From contig OX465599.1 of assembly GCA_950022295.1 (NCBI GenBank), positions 282,493,501 through 282,557,500 of the forward strand: a stretch of 64,000 bases of DNA. The letters are read 5' to 3'. Below the pieces are notes generated by a model. That model did no database searches. It saw nothing but the letters and a program-made list of their open reading frames with translations, and was not told the DNA's origin. Position numbers and translations under genes: made by a program. This stretch comes from Bromus sterilis. Lineage: Eukaryota; Streptophyta; Magnoliopsida; Poales; Poaceae. Shown here one piece after another: positions 43,061 through 54,093 of the stretch (its first letter is position 1; every line of letters starts with the position of its first letter).

Positions 43061-44606
43061 TTTTCTAAAGACCACTTTGAGTAATATATTTAGGTGGGGA
43101 AACCCCTCCCTCCATAATGATTTTCTAAAAAGAAAAAGTGTGTTGTCATGGAACATGTCGCACATTTTTCTCACGAACACAAGTTCCTTAGCGAATCTTT
43201 AGCCAAACCCTACTTATATCATTCCTAAAACTTAACTCCCTTTGAAAATTACTTTGAAGAATATTTTAAAAATGTTTACATATTTTAAAAAAATTAAATA
43301 AAAAATACGCACAAAAAAATAAAGAAAATAAAAGTGGGATGAAAAACTATATAAGAAAAATGCGTCCCATAAACAGAACACAACCTAAAAATGCAAAACA
43401 GGATGATGATAAAGGTGAAATGCAAGCAATATACGTAGATAAAATAGCAACGAAAACATATGGAAACGGCATAGACAACTAATCCCGGAGCATAGCGTAT
43501 GCAAGCCTTGCTCAAACGAATCTTGGATCCTTTGAATTATGTGGTTGATAATTTAGATGTGTTATAACTAAAAATAATATCTAGATGAGATTTAGCAAAA
43601 TCCCATATATAAAATCTTTTGTAGTTGCCTATATAGAACTATAGAGCCAACTGGCAATTTTAACGCGAACCCTCAAACCACCCGCAAATAACTAGATTGG
43701 ACGGTCTCAAGGTGTTTTGCCATCCAATACGATCATGTACTTTATCTGTAGACCGTTTGCTTGTCCATTTTTCTATAAATAAGATACAAATTATGGGGGC
43801 TTTGCAAACGTTATACGTTCACGTCCGACTCCTTGATCCACACAAAACTTTCCTCGCGAAAACCATGTTTGTCCATCAAGCATATGCCACGAATTTCATA
43901 CAGGTCGGACTATTCTAGAGCGGACGCGACACATCAGCCGTGTTTAACGTGAGGGTGACGCCGAAGGGATGACGTTGGTTTAGTTCTTGCCAGAGCTCTA
44001 TTCTCTCATGTGTTTAATACCGGAAAACATGATGGGACGTCAACGCTTCAATGCCAATGTGGCAACTAAGAAGCCTACTCTATCCGTATTGAAGCCGTGT
44101 GTCTTCCCGTCCGTCCGCTTGCCCGCCTGCTCGCGGCTATTTCAGCCAAATGGCGGGCCTCAACCCTAATCATTCTCATTTCCACCCGCTCAAACTCATC
44201 CACTTCACCACACCCAAGTCACTCTTATCACGCCATCCACGAAAATCCCGTAGCCATGGTCCTCCACTGGATTCACACCTACAAGATGTTGATGCTGCAG
44301 CAATGCGCGGAGCCCCTAGAGGAGATCGAGGACCGGTGCGTCGGGCGCAATGCTGCCGGCTTGCCTTCAGACAACGCCGAACATGACTTGTCGATGTAGG
44401 AGGGTGAGTTGAATCTGGTGCGCTAGTGTGAGATACTAGTGGAGCTTCAGGACTAGCGCCACTCGCTTTGCCCCCGGCTTGCCTATAAACTACGAGGGGA
44501 GGCGAAAGGTGTGGCAGATGTGGTCCTGACAAGGCAAGTCATACACGACTCCATCAAGTCGGGGCGTGAGGTTGCTGCAAACCGTCGCTAACTCTGCGAG
44601 GAATAC
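43061..44606. other. Intergenic stretch without a recognised gene
   Basis: 43061-43690 is AT-rich and shows nothing I can name. About 44090-44606 contains broken coding-looking pieces similar in style to 42315-42566 (Arg/Ala/Glu-rich, many stops), which continue at 45008-45140. It is probably old transposon sequence. Confidence 0.5.
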
Positions 44607-45007
44607 TGACATTGTATGATCACGACAAATCCCACAATTAGAATACCTAGGGTTTCGTAAATGGATAAGATAGCCCGTAGATCCGTACGGCTAACAAGCA
44701 ACGCGGAGGACACGATTTACCCAGCTTGAAGCCCCCAAAAGGAAAACACTAGATGTTGCTTGTCTGAATTGTATTATGATGACGGAGGTGTTACAATTGT
44801 GCTTGTACCCCTTGGGGTGCCCCTGCCTGGCTTTATATAGATAGCCAGGTAGGGTTTACATGAATCATTGTCTTGTACTTCAAGTGTTGAAGATGGGATC
44901 CGATGAGCCACCAGGTTAGGTCGTCCTTGTGTGCTTCATGTGGGCCTCCACCCTTAATGCGCACCGGGTAGGATTATGGTGTGCACCCGCAGGGTATGCC
45001 CATGTCA
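44607..45007 (-). mobile_element. Possible solo LTR (401 bp)
   Basis: The unit has ends TGACAT and ATGTCA, and a TATA-like TATATAAAGCC on the minus strand near 44835. It interrupts the degenerate coding-looking sequence on either side. The flanking five bases (AATAC and CAGAG) do not match, so the boundaries or identity may be wrong. Confidence 0.35.
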
Positions 45008-45403
45008 CAGAGGTGGAGAGGAAGGAAGCTTCATCGGTCTGGAGTTCGACGATAAGTCGATCGCGAAGATGAAGAAGTCTTTGCTAGCCCAGAGTCTGAC
45101 GAGGAGCCTAGCGTGCTACGATGAGGAGACAAAGTAGAGTCCGGCAATAACTAGATTAGAGTTATATTTTTAAGTATTATTTAAAAAATATCTTCAAACT
45201 TTATGTAAATTATTCTATCAAATATAAAGAAATTGCGTTATAGTATTCACATGAAATTTGTTGGGAAGTGTTCACAAATAAACAATGTCTTAGATTTTGG
45301 GACCAGCATATATTGAAGATAGCCTAACGGATATGTCTACAGACAAATATTGTATTTGATTTAAGGGTTTTTATCATTTGTACCACTAATTATGTCTCAC
45401 TAC

Positions 45404-46100
45404 TAGGGATGAAAATGGAATGGAAACTTTCCGCTTTTCCGGAGGAAATATGAAAATGGAGAGGAAATGTGAAAACGGAAATGGAAATTTGCAAAACGGA
45501 AATGAAAGTGGAATTTTTTATGTGGAAACGGAAACAAAAACGGAACGGTGTTTTCCGACGGAACAGAGATGGAAACGGAACTTTCCGTTTCCGTGAATAT
45601 GGAACTTCCAGTTTTACTATTAGACTATGTCTGCTTTGCATCCCAAGCATCAAACAACACACAATGATAAGATATGCAGAATGACTCATGTGAGACACAA
45701 CTTCTACGACCACACACGTAATCAACTAGATACATATGTAAGTTAAGAAAAACTAGATACATATGTATTTTTCCACTCCACTACTACTACAAGATTGCGC
45801 TAAGTCACTAACAAATTCATATTATCTTGTAGCCATGTAAACGAGTATTTAGATTTTTTGTTTGCCTATGGATCAAGGGTTTTTGAGTTCCGGTAACACG
45901 CACTTCTGGTTTCGTGTCTGCTCCGTATTCGCTCCATGTTCGTTTCCAGTAATATCTGTTTCCGTATCCATTTCCGGGGTTTCTGTATTTGTTTCATTAA
46001 ACACCTTAAAATGCCATCGTCTCATTAGATGTTTCCGCTTCTGTATTTTTTGCTTAAAAATATCATTAAACACCTTAAAATGCCATCGTCCCATTAGATG
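45404..46100 (+). mobile_element. hAT-like remnant rich in GGAAACGGAA motifs
   Basis: Starts TAGGGATGAAAATGGAATGG and is filled with (G)GAAAACGGAA-type purine repeats to about 45610, then pyrimidine counterparts (GTTTCCGTATCCATTTCCGG) near 45955. That arrangement is seen at the ends of some plant hAT elements. A 37-bp direct repeat lies at 45995-46031 and 46064-46100. No transposase and no clear 8-bp duplication were found. Confidence 0.3.
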
Positions 46101-46500
46101 TGCTGAAAAATACCATTACAAACTGTTATTCTAAGGTTAAACTTGTTGACCATGTTATATAACCAAAATATCCCTAGAACCTCATATCATCTCTCTTCAT
46201 CTCACCATGGTAAGTGCGGTTCCATTTGTTAAGGTAAGAAAGCGAATAATTTTAGCGGAAAATAAAAACGTTGTTGAGGATCAAGTGGGATTCACACTTT
46301 TTCATAGTGAGATACGAGTAGTTTATATGGGGTAAAATTGAATAATGAAACACTAATGCTATAAATGATAAAAACTCTTGAGGTTGTACAAGATATCCTA
46401 ACAAAAATTATTCAAACTGGACGAACGCAATCTGCTTGGATCCATATAAAACGCTGTCGACTTCAGCATAGGAACATGGCAACCTAAAATACCATTTAAA
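46101..46500. other. AT-rich spacer upstream of the NAS promoter
   Basis: I see no gene or recognisable repeat here; it is probably distal promoter or old intergenic DNA. Confidence 0.5.
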
Positions 46501-46513
46501 AATCTGACCAGAG

Positions 46514-46518
46514 GCATG
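46514..46518 (+). promoter_or_regulatory. Candidate iron-response (IDEF1-type) core GCATG
   Basis: GCATG is the complement of CATGC, the core bound by the grass iron-deficiency factor IDEF1. It sits in AGGCATGAAA, repeated 74 bases downstream, about 220 bp before the start codon. Short motif, so weak on its own. Confidence 0.3.
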
Positions 46519-46587
46519 AAACCTGCCTGGCCATGGATGCGTGAAGCGTGCATAATCAGGCAGCGTCGATCTTTTCCTCAGCAGCAG

Positions 46588-46592
46588 GCATG
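46588..46592 (+). promoter_or_regulatory. Second candidate GCATG core
   Basis: This is the second copy, in the same AGGCATGAAA context, about 35 bp before the TATA box. The repetition of ten bases around the core makes chance less likely than for one copy. Confidence 0.3.
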
Positions 46593-46623
46593 AAATCGCA
46601 CAAGCACAACAGGTCTAAGCAGT

Positions 46624-46634
46624 TATATATATAT
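46624..46634 (+). promoter_or_regulatory. TATA box of the NAS gene
   Basis: TATATATATAT lies 104 bases before the ATG. Transcription would begin near 46655-46665, giving a leader of about 75-85 bases. Confidence 0.65.
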
Positions 46635-46737
46635 CCTCATGTATCCATTTCATAATTCATCGAGCAGTACCAGCGATCAGTTGCACACATTTTCTCTTCT
46701 GCTGCTTCCAGAATTCGATCACCAAGAAGCAACTACC

Positions 46738-47727
46738 ATGGAGGCCCAGAACAATGAGGTCGCTGTCCTGATCGAGAAGATCGCCGGTCTCCAAGCCGCC
46801 ATCGCCAAGCTGCCGTCGCTGAGCCCGTCCCCAGAAGTCGACAGGCTCTTCACCGAGCTAGTCACCGCATGCGTCCCAGCGAGCCCCGTCGACGTGACAA
46901 AGCTCAGCCCGGAGCACCAGAAGATGCGGGAGGCGCTCATCCGGCTGTGCTCCGCCGCCGAGGGGAAGCTGGAGGCGCACTACGCCGACCTGCTCGCCAC
47001 CTTCGACAACCCGCTCGACCACCTCGCCCGCTTCCCTTACTACAGCAACTACGTCAACCTCAGCAAGCTGGAGTACGAGCTCCTGGCGCGCCACGTGCCG
47101 GGCATCGCGCCGGAGCGCGTCGCCTTCGTGGGCTCCGGACCGCTGCCGTTCAGCTCGCTCGTCCTCGCCGCGCACCACCTCCCCGACACACAGTTCGACA
47201 ACTACGACCTGTGCGGCGCGGCCAACGAGCGCGCCAAGAAGTTGTTCGGCGCGAGCAAGGACGGCGTGGGCGCTCGCATGTCGTTCCACACGGCAGACGT
47301 CGCCGACCTGACGCAGGAGCTGGGCACCTACGACGTGATCTTCCTCGCCGCGCTCGTCGGCATGGCGGCCGAGGAGAAGGCCAAGGTGATAGCCCACCTG
47401 GGCGCGCACATGCCGGAGGGGGCGTCCCTGGTCGTGCGGAGCGCGCACGGCGCGCGCGGCTTCCTGTACCCCATTGTCGACCCGGAGGACATCAGGCGGG
47501 GTGGGTTCGAGGTGCTGGTTGTGCACCACCCCGAAGGTGAGGTGATCAACTCCGTCATCGTTGCTCGCAAGGTCAGCGACGCGCAGCTCAATGGGCCGGT
47601 GAACGGAGACGCGCACGCACGGGGCGCGGTGCCGCTGGTGAGCCCTCCATGCAACTTCCCCACCAAGATGGAGGCGAGCGCGCTGGAGAAGAGTGAAGAG
47701 TTGGCCGCCAAAGAGCTGGCCTTTTGA
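46738..47727 (+). CDS. NAS: Nicotianamine synthase, intronless, 329 aa
   Basis: Nicotianamine synthase joins three S-adenosylmethionine molecules into nicotianamine, the metal chelator for long-distance Fe and Zn movement and the precursor of mugineic acid phytosiderophores in grasses. The whole chain is recognisable: N-terminal helical region (SPSPEVDRLFTELVTACVP, residues 29-47), tyrosine motif YVNL (105-108), dileucine LL (115-116), the glycine-rich AdoMet-fold loop VGSGPLPFSS (131-140), FDNYDLCGAANERA (153-166) and the conserved LVSPPCNFPTKMEASALEKS tail. Length equals the usual 325-335 aa, and NAS genes normally lack introns. ATG 46738 gives the family's standard start; the open frame extends upstream from 46639 without a better start. 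The long antisense ORF reflects GC-rich coding. All motifs are intact, so it is probably functional. Which paralogue it is cannot be told without alignment. Confidence 0.97.
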   Translation: MEAQNNEVAVLIEKIAGLQAAIAKLPSLSPSPEVDRLFTELVTACVPASPVDVTKLSPEHQKMREALIRLCSAAEGKLEAHYADLLATFDNPLDHLARFPYYSNYVNLSKLEYELLARHVPGIAPERVAFVGSGPLPFSSLVLAAHHLPDTQFDNYDLCGAANERAKKLFGASKDGVGARMSFHTADVADLTQELGTYDVIFLAALVGMAAEEKAKVIAHLGAHMPEGASLVVRSAHGARGFLYPIVDPEDIRRGGFEVLVVHHPEGEVINSVIVARKVSDAQLNGPVNGDAHARGAVPLVSPPCNFPTKMEASALEKSEELAAKELAF

Positions 47728-48130
47728 TTCGAGAATGTGCGTACTGATCATCATCCCCGTCGTTATTTGTGGTTGCAACCTTCATTAAGCCCTCGCTTCA
47801 TCATCGTTGTTCGCCTCTCTGGTGTTATCTTGTGGTGAGGTGGTGGTGTATGTCACCTTTGTATCTTGCCTTCAGTGTGTGTAAAGTGTCGTGCTGGCAT
47901 GCATCTTTATTCGGTTTTTGTTGGTTGTTGTTTGTTAATTATGGCTTTATCTATAAAGCGAGGCATAAACACTTTTCAGTTTATGGTGTTTGTGCCTATA
48001 AGAGTATCCGTTCTGCCTTCTGGTGTTAATTTTTGCACGTTCATGTATATGTATTTTTACATGGCATAATGGCAATTGGAGTATGTAATTGGAAGTGTAA
48101 CGAAATAATATGTCATGTCGATACTCAAAG
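47728..48130 (+). other. NAS 3' untranslated/downstream region
   Basis: Pyrimidine-rich then AT-rich sequence after the TGA at 47725-47727, with T-rich and TTGTTTGT-type runs near 47920-47960. No canonical AATAAA stands out; the poly(A) site probably lies within these 400 bases. Confidence 0.5.
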
Positions 48131-48209
48131 TGTTCAATCATTACTGTTTTCGTTTCATATTAATTGTTGCTGAAATGAATGTATTTAAATGTATTTTAGT
48201 GCTAGATAT

Positions 48210-49270
48210 ATCTTTTGGATAAAGGGCTTTATTATTCAAAAGATTTAAATGAGTACGCGGCTTCTGCATAGTTAAGATGCACACAGACGCAAATCACCAA
48301 AAATAAAAAAATAAAAATAAAAGAGCGTACGACAAGTTACAAATGAAAAAAATATCGCCACTTAAGGTAGCTCTATGCGTAGATCACACGGCCATCCATG
48401 TTGGATAAAAATATTCCTCGCCACCGCTTTCAGTCATGCACGCGCCTCCATAAAAAGGCCTCGATATTTCACCCGTTGTAAGATGAACCACGAACGGAAA
48501 ATATCCGTGCATTGATAAAGAACCCGCAAACAAGTGAATTTTTTATCAGAAAAGATCTTGTCATTTCTACATAGCCAGAGCGACCATATTAGGCGAGCGC
48601 TCATATCCTAAGAATGGTTTTAAGCTTATTATCTATCCGGTTAAGCCAATTGCCAAAGATATTAGCAACGGATGTGGGTTGATATAAGTTTAAAGCCATT
48701 TGGATAGCTGACCAAATAGAGCGTGCAACCTTACAAGTGAAGAATAAATATTTTATTGTCTCATCATGAGCACATGAAACACATTTCTTATTTCCTTGCC
48801 AGTTGCGCTTGACAAGATTATCTTTCGTTAGAATGACACATTTTCGAAGATACAATGCAAAGACCTTAATCTTTAGAGGTGTCTTCATTTTCCATATTTT
48901 ATAATTATTATCGACTAGTATTTTAGGTTGGACAAACGCCCTATACACAGAATCCACATAGAATTTTTCATTTCTATTGAGATTCCATCGAAACTCATCG
49001 TGGCCTTGTGACAGCTGCACTACCGCTAACCGTTCTAGCAAGGCATTCCAAGATGCTAGTCTAGGCCCTATTAAGTCTCTCCTGAATGCAACATATGGGG
49101 TGACTCTTGCATGACCGTGGTCAGCGTATCTCCTTTATGTCGCACAATGTTATATAGGGCCGGATATTAATCTCGGACTGTGGCATTTCCTAACCATATA
49201 TCCTCCCAAAATCTTATCTTTGACCCGTTCTTAATCTTGAAACCCCAAAGCGATAACTATATCTATTTCA
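48210..49270 (-). mobile_element. 5'-truncated L1-type LINE, 3' end of ORF2
   Basis: The minus strand encodes the C-terminal region of a plant LINE reverse transcriptase. It begins near 49252 with IRFWEDIWLGN, a typical motif after the RT domain. It continues to the zinc-binding RT-associated domain in 48601-49041 (FRWNLNRNEKFYVDSVY, then KKCVSCAHDETIKYLFFTC). The join from 49250 to 49041 has stops and a frameshift. The untranslated tail ends in AATAAAGCCCTTTATCC at about 48213. Endonuclease and RT core are missing, which fits the 5' truncation usual for LINE insertions. Confidence 0.75.
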
Positions 49271-49496
49271 AAGACACTTAATATGGAATAAAGAGAGTGT
49301 CTTTGAATGAAATAATATCAGTTCTGATATTTCTTATGTGGCACAAGTATAAAGGGTTGAGGAGATCTTAATTGCGTAACTATTTCAAAATTAACCGAGA
49401 AACAATCACTTCTAAGACATATCAATTTAATTACTAACATAATTAGTGTAGAAACTGATTTTAGATTGTAATCGTGAACGAACAGGAGGACCTGTC

Positions 49497-49559
49497 TCTA
49501 CAAGGATGTTTTCAATTAGGATCTTAGATTGTAATCCTAATTGAAAACATCCTTGTAGA
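49497..49559. repeat. Perfect 26-bp inverted repeat (hairpin) with an 11-base loop
   Basis: Arms 49497-49522 and 49534-49559 are exact complements (TCTACAAGGATGTTTTCAAT... and its reverse). The loop is CTTAGATTGTA. The same ACAAGGATGTTTTCAA appears again at about 49650, and TTAGATTGTAATC appears three times nearby. Confidence 0.85.
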
Positions 49560-49739
49560 AAGTGACATATCAAATAATTAGTATGTTTTCAACATAATTA
49601 GTGTAGAAAGTGATTTTAGATTGTAATCACCAGTTCGCTACAAGGATGTTTTCAACGCGATCTTAACGGTTCCTTGTGGGGGGGACCTGTCTAGTGCAAC
49701 CTCTGATGGCCCAATGACCCAACTAACTTATTTGTATTT

Positions 49740-50766
49740 TTTTTGTCAAATTATCATCGATAAAAATTACTATATAAAATATGTATATATATGTTAATTA
49801 AAAGCATGTTTTAAAATCTAAAAAAATCAAAACCAAGATTAAAAATGATCCAGTCATTACAAAAAGCTATTTGATAAGGAAGATGTAATGGAAAAATTGA
49901 ATACAATTACCATGGACACATTGCAAAAAAAATACTAAAGAAACAAGAATTGCCATGTTATATCGAAAAATAAAATTGCCATAATAGAATACAATTGCCA
50001 TCTTACAGCAACAAATATCTGCTATGATATATGAAAAATAAAATTGCCATGCTAGTTATGAATCTAAAAATTAAATTTTCCATCCTATAAACAAACATAT
50101 GTGTCATGGTATGTGAAATTAGTTTGCCATGATGTTAATGAATTTAAAATTAAATTTTCCTTGGCTCAACACTAAAATTGCCATGGTCCAACAACAAAAT
50201 TTGCCATGCTACATAATGTAAAATTACCATGATCCAAAATAAATAAATTTATCATGCTATAGAAACTAATTTTTCCATGGTCCAACAACAAAATTTGTTA
50301 TGCTATAGAAAAGTGAAATTGCCATGGTCTATAAAATGAAATTTCCATGCATCAAAAAATAAATATTCCATCATACCACAACAAAAATTTCCATGGTTAA
50401 GAAAATAAAATTCCATGGTCTAAAAAATAAAATTGCCATTGCCATGCTACAAAAAAATACTTCCATGGTACAACAAAACAATTGCCATGCTATGAAATCC
50501 CATGGTCTAAAAATGATTTTTGACATACATCAAGAATTAAATTTGTTATCATCCCATAATAAAAGTTGCCATAGTTAAAAATTTAAAATTTTCATGGTTA
50601 CATACAAAATTAATTGAACAAAAAACAATTCCCACACATCTAAAATAATTATTTGTTTGCAGATTTTTACCACGAGTGAAAACAAAAAAAGTATAAATTT
50701 ACCATGTGCAGATTACCGCCATGAGTGAAAAAACTAAAAAAATTCTTAAAATTTACCATGTAAGTA
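49740..50766 (+). repeat. AT-rich degenerate repeat with recurrent TTGCCATG
   Basis: Across about 1 kb, AAATTGCCATG-like units recur every 20-45 bases (for example ATTGCCATGGTC, TTTGCCATGCTA, TTTCCATGGTT) between A-rich linkers. Spacing is irregular, so it is not a simple satellite. No ORF is convincing. It ends at the next LTR element. Confidence 0.6.
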
Positions 50767-50771
50767 GAACA

Positions 50772-51242
50772 TGTTACGAAATATCTGATCATTATCTTTG
50801 GTGGCCAAAGATTAAGCTTGCTAGCTTCCTTCCATGGGAAGGAACCATACTCCTTGCCAGGCAAGCCAAACTAGTTTCTTCCATGGCAAGCTTCCTTCCA
50901 TGGCAAGCCAAACTAGTTCCTTCCATGGCAAGCCAAACTAGTTCCTTCCATGGCAAGCTTCCTTCCATGGCAAGCCAAACTAGTTCCTTCCATGGAAAGC
51001 CAAGGTGATCAGATTTTTGTGGGCTATATACCTAAAATGCCCTCCCTAGTGAGGCTATAAATAGAAGGCATGAGAGGAGAGCTAGGGACACACATGACAT
51101 GATCAGATTTGTAATATAAGATACATTCATAAAGAGCTCTCAACTTTCTCTCTATATCTGGTGTCTCTCTTGTGTTCTTGTGATTGTACCCTTGTGTATG
51201 TGGTGATTGGAAGAAAGTGTTGAACAACGTAGTTTCACAACA
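50772..51242 (+). repeat. 5' LTR of the second Copia element (471 bp)
   Basis: Contains a stretch (about 50870-51005) of repeated CTTCCATGGCAAGC units and a TATA box CTATAAATAG at about 51054. It is 50 bp longer than the 3' LTR because it has more repeat units. CGTTATCAGCACGAG follows it, the probable primer site. Confidence 0.9.
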
Positions 51243-51905
51243 CGTTATCAGCACGAGTGCTCTCGAGCAAAGGTATGTTGTTCAAAACTACTTGTTAATC
51301 ACTCAGTGGACAATACAAGATGTTTATTCCTTCCGCTGTTTCGAGTACCCTCGATCTTGTTAGCATGCATGCTATCGCTTTGTACATGAGTGATACTACG
51401 TAGCAATGCATACTGCATGCGCTCATGTGGATTGGTCCAGAAAAATAAGCTCAAGGCCGACGATCCTTGCTAATATCACATGTATTATCTTCCGGTCTGT
51501 TTGTGGACATGGAACAAACAAATCATATGTATTATGCTCACCCGAATCCCATGTGCCAGACGTTCTTGTGTCGGCACGGGTGAGCAGCTCGACGTCCGGA
51601 GCCAGCAGCTCCGTGTATGTCACCCGCGTGTGCCCAGATGAACGCGTTCGTTCCTATCTACGCTATGGCCAGAACCTGAAGCTCTGCGCCATCGTATCAT
51701 CTTGGCTAGCTCCGTGCGCTTGCCGGTGGCACGAGAAGCTTATGTCAATCTTACACGGCCACGTTCTTGCAAATTAAATCCTGAAGCATTTGATTAATGC
51801 ATAAACATCTGGAACTGTTTACATACCAGTATTTACACTGTAAGCAATCATGACATGCACTTATTTACCTGAAGTAAATTGTTGCATGATCTAAATATAT
51901 AGGAA

Positions 51906-52953
51906 ATGTCGGGCATCAACTCCAAGAAATTTGTCGAGCTCGCCCTGGATGGCAGCAACTACCTCACGTGGGCTATGGATGCTAAGTTAAGCCTCACATC
52001 CATGTCTCTCAGTCATACCATTAACCAGTCGGCAGCAGGCACAAATGGTCCTTCTGCCGCTGAAAAGGAAAAAGCATTGATCTTTCTGAGGCATCACCTC
52101 AATTCAGCGCTGAAGCTTGAATATCTGACTGAAGAGGATCCACTCACTCTTTGGCAATCCCTGAAGGATCGCTATGACCAGCAAAGGTCAGTGGTGCTTC
52201 CTCAAGAACGGAGTGACTGGTTAAACCTACGTTTCCAAGACTTCAAGTCTGTGACATCGTATAACTCTGCCTTGCACCACATTGTTTCCCTACTCAGAAT
52301 GTGTGGCCAGAAAGTCACCGATGTTGAAATAATTGACAAAACTTTGTCAACATTCCATCCCACCAACATGTTATTGCAAGACCAATATAGGCATGCTAAA
52401 TATGCCAAGTACTCTGAGTTGATCTCTGTCCTGTTAGTGGCAGAAAAACAAAATGAACTTCTTATGAAGAATCATAGCGCCCGCTCAACTGGGACTATGG
52501 CTGTGCCTGAAGCACACGCGATCACTCAAGGTGTTGGGAGTTCCCATGGCCGCAGAAAGGACAAAGGAACCAAGGATGGAAGGGGAAGAAGAGCAATGCA
52601 TTCAAGGGAAAGGGTAGAGGAAGAGGGAGAGGCAAAGAAAAATTCAGAACTGATCCAGATGCTCAGACTAGGGGAAAGCAAGGAAAATGCTTTAGATGTG
52701 GATGCGAGGATCATTGGTCTCGCAATTGCCGCACCCCCAAGCACCTGGTTGAGTTATATCAGCAATCCATCAAAGGTATCAACAAGAAGGATAATAATGA
52801 GTCCATTTTGTAGAGCCTGCTGCTCCGCCGGACTCTAAGAAGCTTGAAAACCTTCTTCTTGAGGAAAATCCTGGTAGTGGTGAATTCAACCTGGATGGTA
52901 TCGATCTTCCTGAAGAAGATATGAATGTTGATGTACATGGAGACCTGGTGTAA
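51906..52953 (+). pseudogene. Gag of the second Copia element, frameshifted twice
   Basis: ATG 51906 (MSGINSKKFVELALDGSNYL) opens a UBN2-type copia gag (TLWQSLKDRYDQQ, STFHPTNMLLQDQYR). Near 52570 the coding sense moves to another frame, which carries a basic segment and the zinc knuckle CFRCGCEDHWSRNC (52688-52729) and stops at TAG 52811-52813. The acidic end (LENLLLEENPGSGEF to TAA 52951-52953) is in a third frame. So two frameshifts have split the gene. The ORF to 52838 is partly out of sense and should not be read as one protein. Confidence 0.82.
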
Positions 52954-53077
52954 TCTCCTAGCCTAATATATATTTTCGTCATGAGTCGTAATTCCAGTGT
53001 TATATAGTTCCTTCTGAACTTGATCATGTAATAAGCTCCTGAAGAGCATAGTATTGTATTTTGCATTAGTATAACTC

Positions 53078-54093
53078 TTGCTCAATATAAATTCCAGTAT
53101 GTTATATATTTATGCTCTTTCCAACGGAGATGTAAATATGTCTTTTTACACTATAAGGTGTGTCGATCCAACGGAGGAAGAGGAGATATGTCTTATAGAC
53201 AGTGCCACCACAAATACAGTTCTTCGGGAGACAAAATATTTCCAAACTCTAACTAAGAAAGCTGGAAATATTATGACCATTGCCGGAAGCAATACTCATA
53301 TTGTCGGTACCGGAAGTGCCACAATAATTTTCCCCATGGGTACCCAACTTGTAATCAAGGATGCCTTGTTGTATCCTGAATCAAAACGGACCCTACTAAG
53401 CTTTAAAGCTATCCGTGCAAATGGTTTCTATGTGGAAACTAAAGTCGAGAATGGTACTGAATACCTGATCATGACTAAATTTGATGGACCCAAGAAGAAA
53501 GTGGTTGAGAAACTCCCTTCCTTAGCATCAGGATTGTACTACACATACATAAATCCCATAAAGGAATTTCTTGCACTGAAAACAATTTTCAGGAACCCAG
53601 AGTCATACAGGTTATGGCATGATAGACTGGGTCATCCTGGGTTGGGCATGATGAGGAGAATCATCAAAGGCTCTGTTGGCCATAACATAGCAGCAAAAGA
53701 CTTCCCAAATCCTGAAGATTTTATGTGCACTGAATGTGCCAAAGGGAAGTTAATCCTTAGACCCTCCACCTGGAAGGTGGAGGATGAATCGCCAATTTTT
53801 CTGCAGAGAATTCAAGGCGATATTTATGGACCAATACAACCCTTGTCGGGCCCTTTCAAATATTTTATGGTCCTGATTGATGCCTCCACTAGGTGGAGTC
53901 ACGTATGCCTATTATCTACAAGGAACCATGCCTTTGCAAAGCTGGTTGCCCAGATAATAAAACTAAGAGCAAATTTTCCGGATAGCCGGATCAAATCCAT
54001 AAGAATGGATAATGCTAGAGAATTTACCTCCAAATCATTTGATGACTATTGTCTAGCTCTAGGCATACAAGTGGACCATTCAGTCTCACATGT
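53078..54093 (+). pseudogene. Copia pol, 5' part: protease and integrase up to the T2 insertion
   Basis: Protease motif CLIDSATTNT (near 53190) with Ala replacing the usual Gly after Asp-Ser; GAG-pre-integrase WHDRLGHPG ... CTECAKGK; integrase residues GDIYGP (first Asp) and RMDNAREF (second Asp). The frame is open until T2 starts at 54094, within LGIQVDHSVSHV. The stop at 54142 lies inside T2. The rest of the domain resumes at 58181. Confidence 0.85.

Noticed and set aside
43697..44399. Short ORFs between T1 and NAS as host genes
   Set aside because: No start context, domain or codon pattern; they fall in degenerate transposon-like sequence with many stops.
46858..47778. 306-codon ORF on the minus strand through the NAS gene
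   Set aside because: It mirrors a GC-rich coding region; no domain is visible and the plus strand encodes a complete known enzyme.
49740..50766. CRISPR-like array
   Set aside because: Units are degenerate, irregularly spaced and AT-rich in a plant nuclear context; there are no exact repeats with unique spacers.
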